Below are positions 63,519 to 64,000 of a stretch of 64,000 nucleotides of DNA, piece by piece. Both the position numbers and the translations under genes were made by a program. The number at the start of each line of letters is the position of its first letter. Positions within the stretch are counted from its first letter, which is position 1. Below the pieces are notes generated by a model. That model saw only the letters and a program-made list of their open reading frames with translations, made no database searches and was not told the DNA's origin. The stretch lies in the NCBI RefSeq assembly GCF_943736975.1, contig NZ_CALSFO010000005.1, forward strand, positions 62,001-126,000, read 5' to 3'. Source of the DNA: Streptococcus sp. Marseille-Q0941. Lineage in GTDB: Bacteria > Bacillota > Bacilli > Lactobacillales > Streptococcaceae.

Positions 63519-64000
<482 letters not shown>

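Overview
The window looks like chromosomal DNA of a mitis-group Streptococcus (S. mitis / S. oralis / S. infantis / S. pneumoniae relatives). From memory, the gene order between about 20 kb and the right edge follows the pneumococcal purA-tadA-dut-radA-prs-araT-recO-plsX-acpP-comAB-purCLFMNHDEKB-strH-bgaR-bgaC-PTS-agaS-galM block, read here mostly on the minus strand. A BOX element, a CiaR-type small RNA promoter and a Met-box typical of Streptococcaceae support this. No rRNA, tRNA, CRISPR array, prophage or insertion sequence was seen.

Layout. 1-4.6 kb: 5' two-thirds or so of a very large secreted surface protein (beta-helix plus about eight G5-type repeats), cut by the left edge. 4.8-8.5 kb: hisS, an MFS exporter-like gene and an Rgg-type regulator. 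8.6-15.4 kb: an ECF S-component-like membrane protein, the methionine ABC transporter with an embedded M20 peptidase (metQ-M20-metN-metI) behind a Met-box, an orphan amino-acid binding lipoprotein, and azlCD. 15.5-20.4 kb: tsaB-rimI-tsaD (tRNA t6A and protein acetylation) and rpoY-rnjA (RNA polymerase epsilon, RNase J). 20.4-32.6 kb: a host-glycan locus: bgaR regulator, bgaC GH35 galactosidase, a mannose-family PTS, agaS and galM, plus the wall-anchored hexosaminidase StrH, with candidate cre sites at both promoters. 32.6-49.4 kb: nearly the whole IMP pathway (purC-L-F-M-N-H, purD, purE-K-B). Two non-purine genes sit in it with tight translational spacing: a DUF262/DUF1524 (GmrSD-like) protein between purN and purH, and a membrane/TPR-like protein between purK and purB. 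49.5-64 kb: comAB-like transporter genes (ComB is unusually short), acpP, plsX-recO-araT, a YeiH protein, prs, a carbonic anhydrase, an AIM24 protein, radA, a phosphatase, dut, the SRP RNA gene, tadA, a csRNA gene and the end of purA.

How the parts relate. prs makes PRPP, which feeds the pur genes; purA then takes IMP to AMP. StrH and BgaC trim GlcNAc and galactose from host glycans, and the PTS, AgaS and GalM handle the sugars. Most interesting for follow-up are a strongly structured leader that begins almost exactly at the predicted purE transcription start, the DUF262/DUF1524 gene inside the purine operon, a CiaR-driven csRNA whose complement mimics a perfect RBS and start codon, and a radA gene that can only start at ATC.
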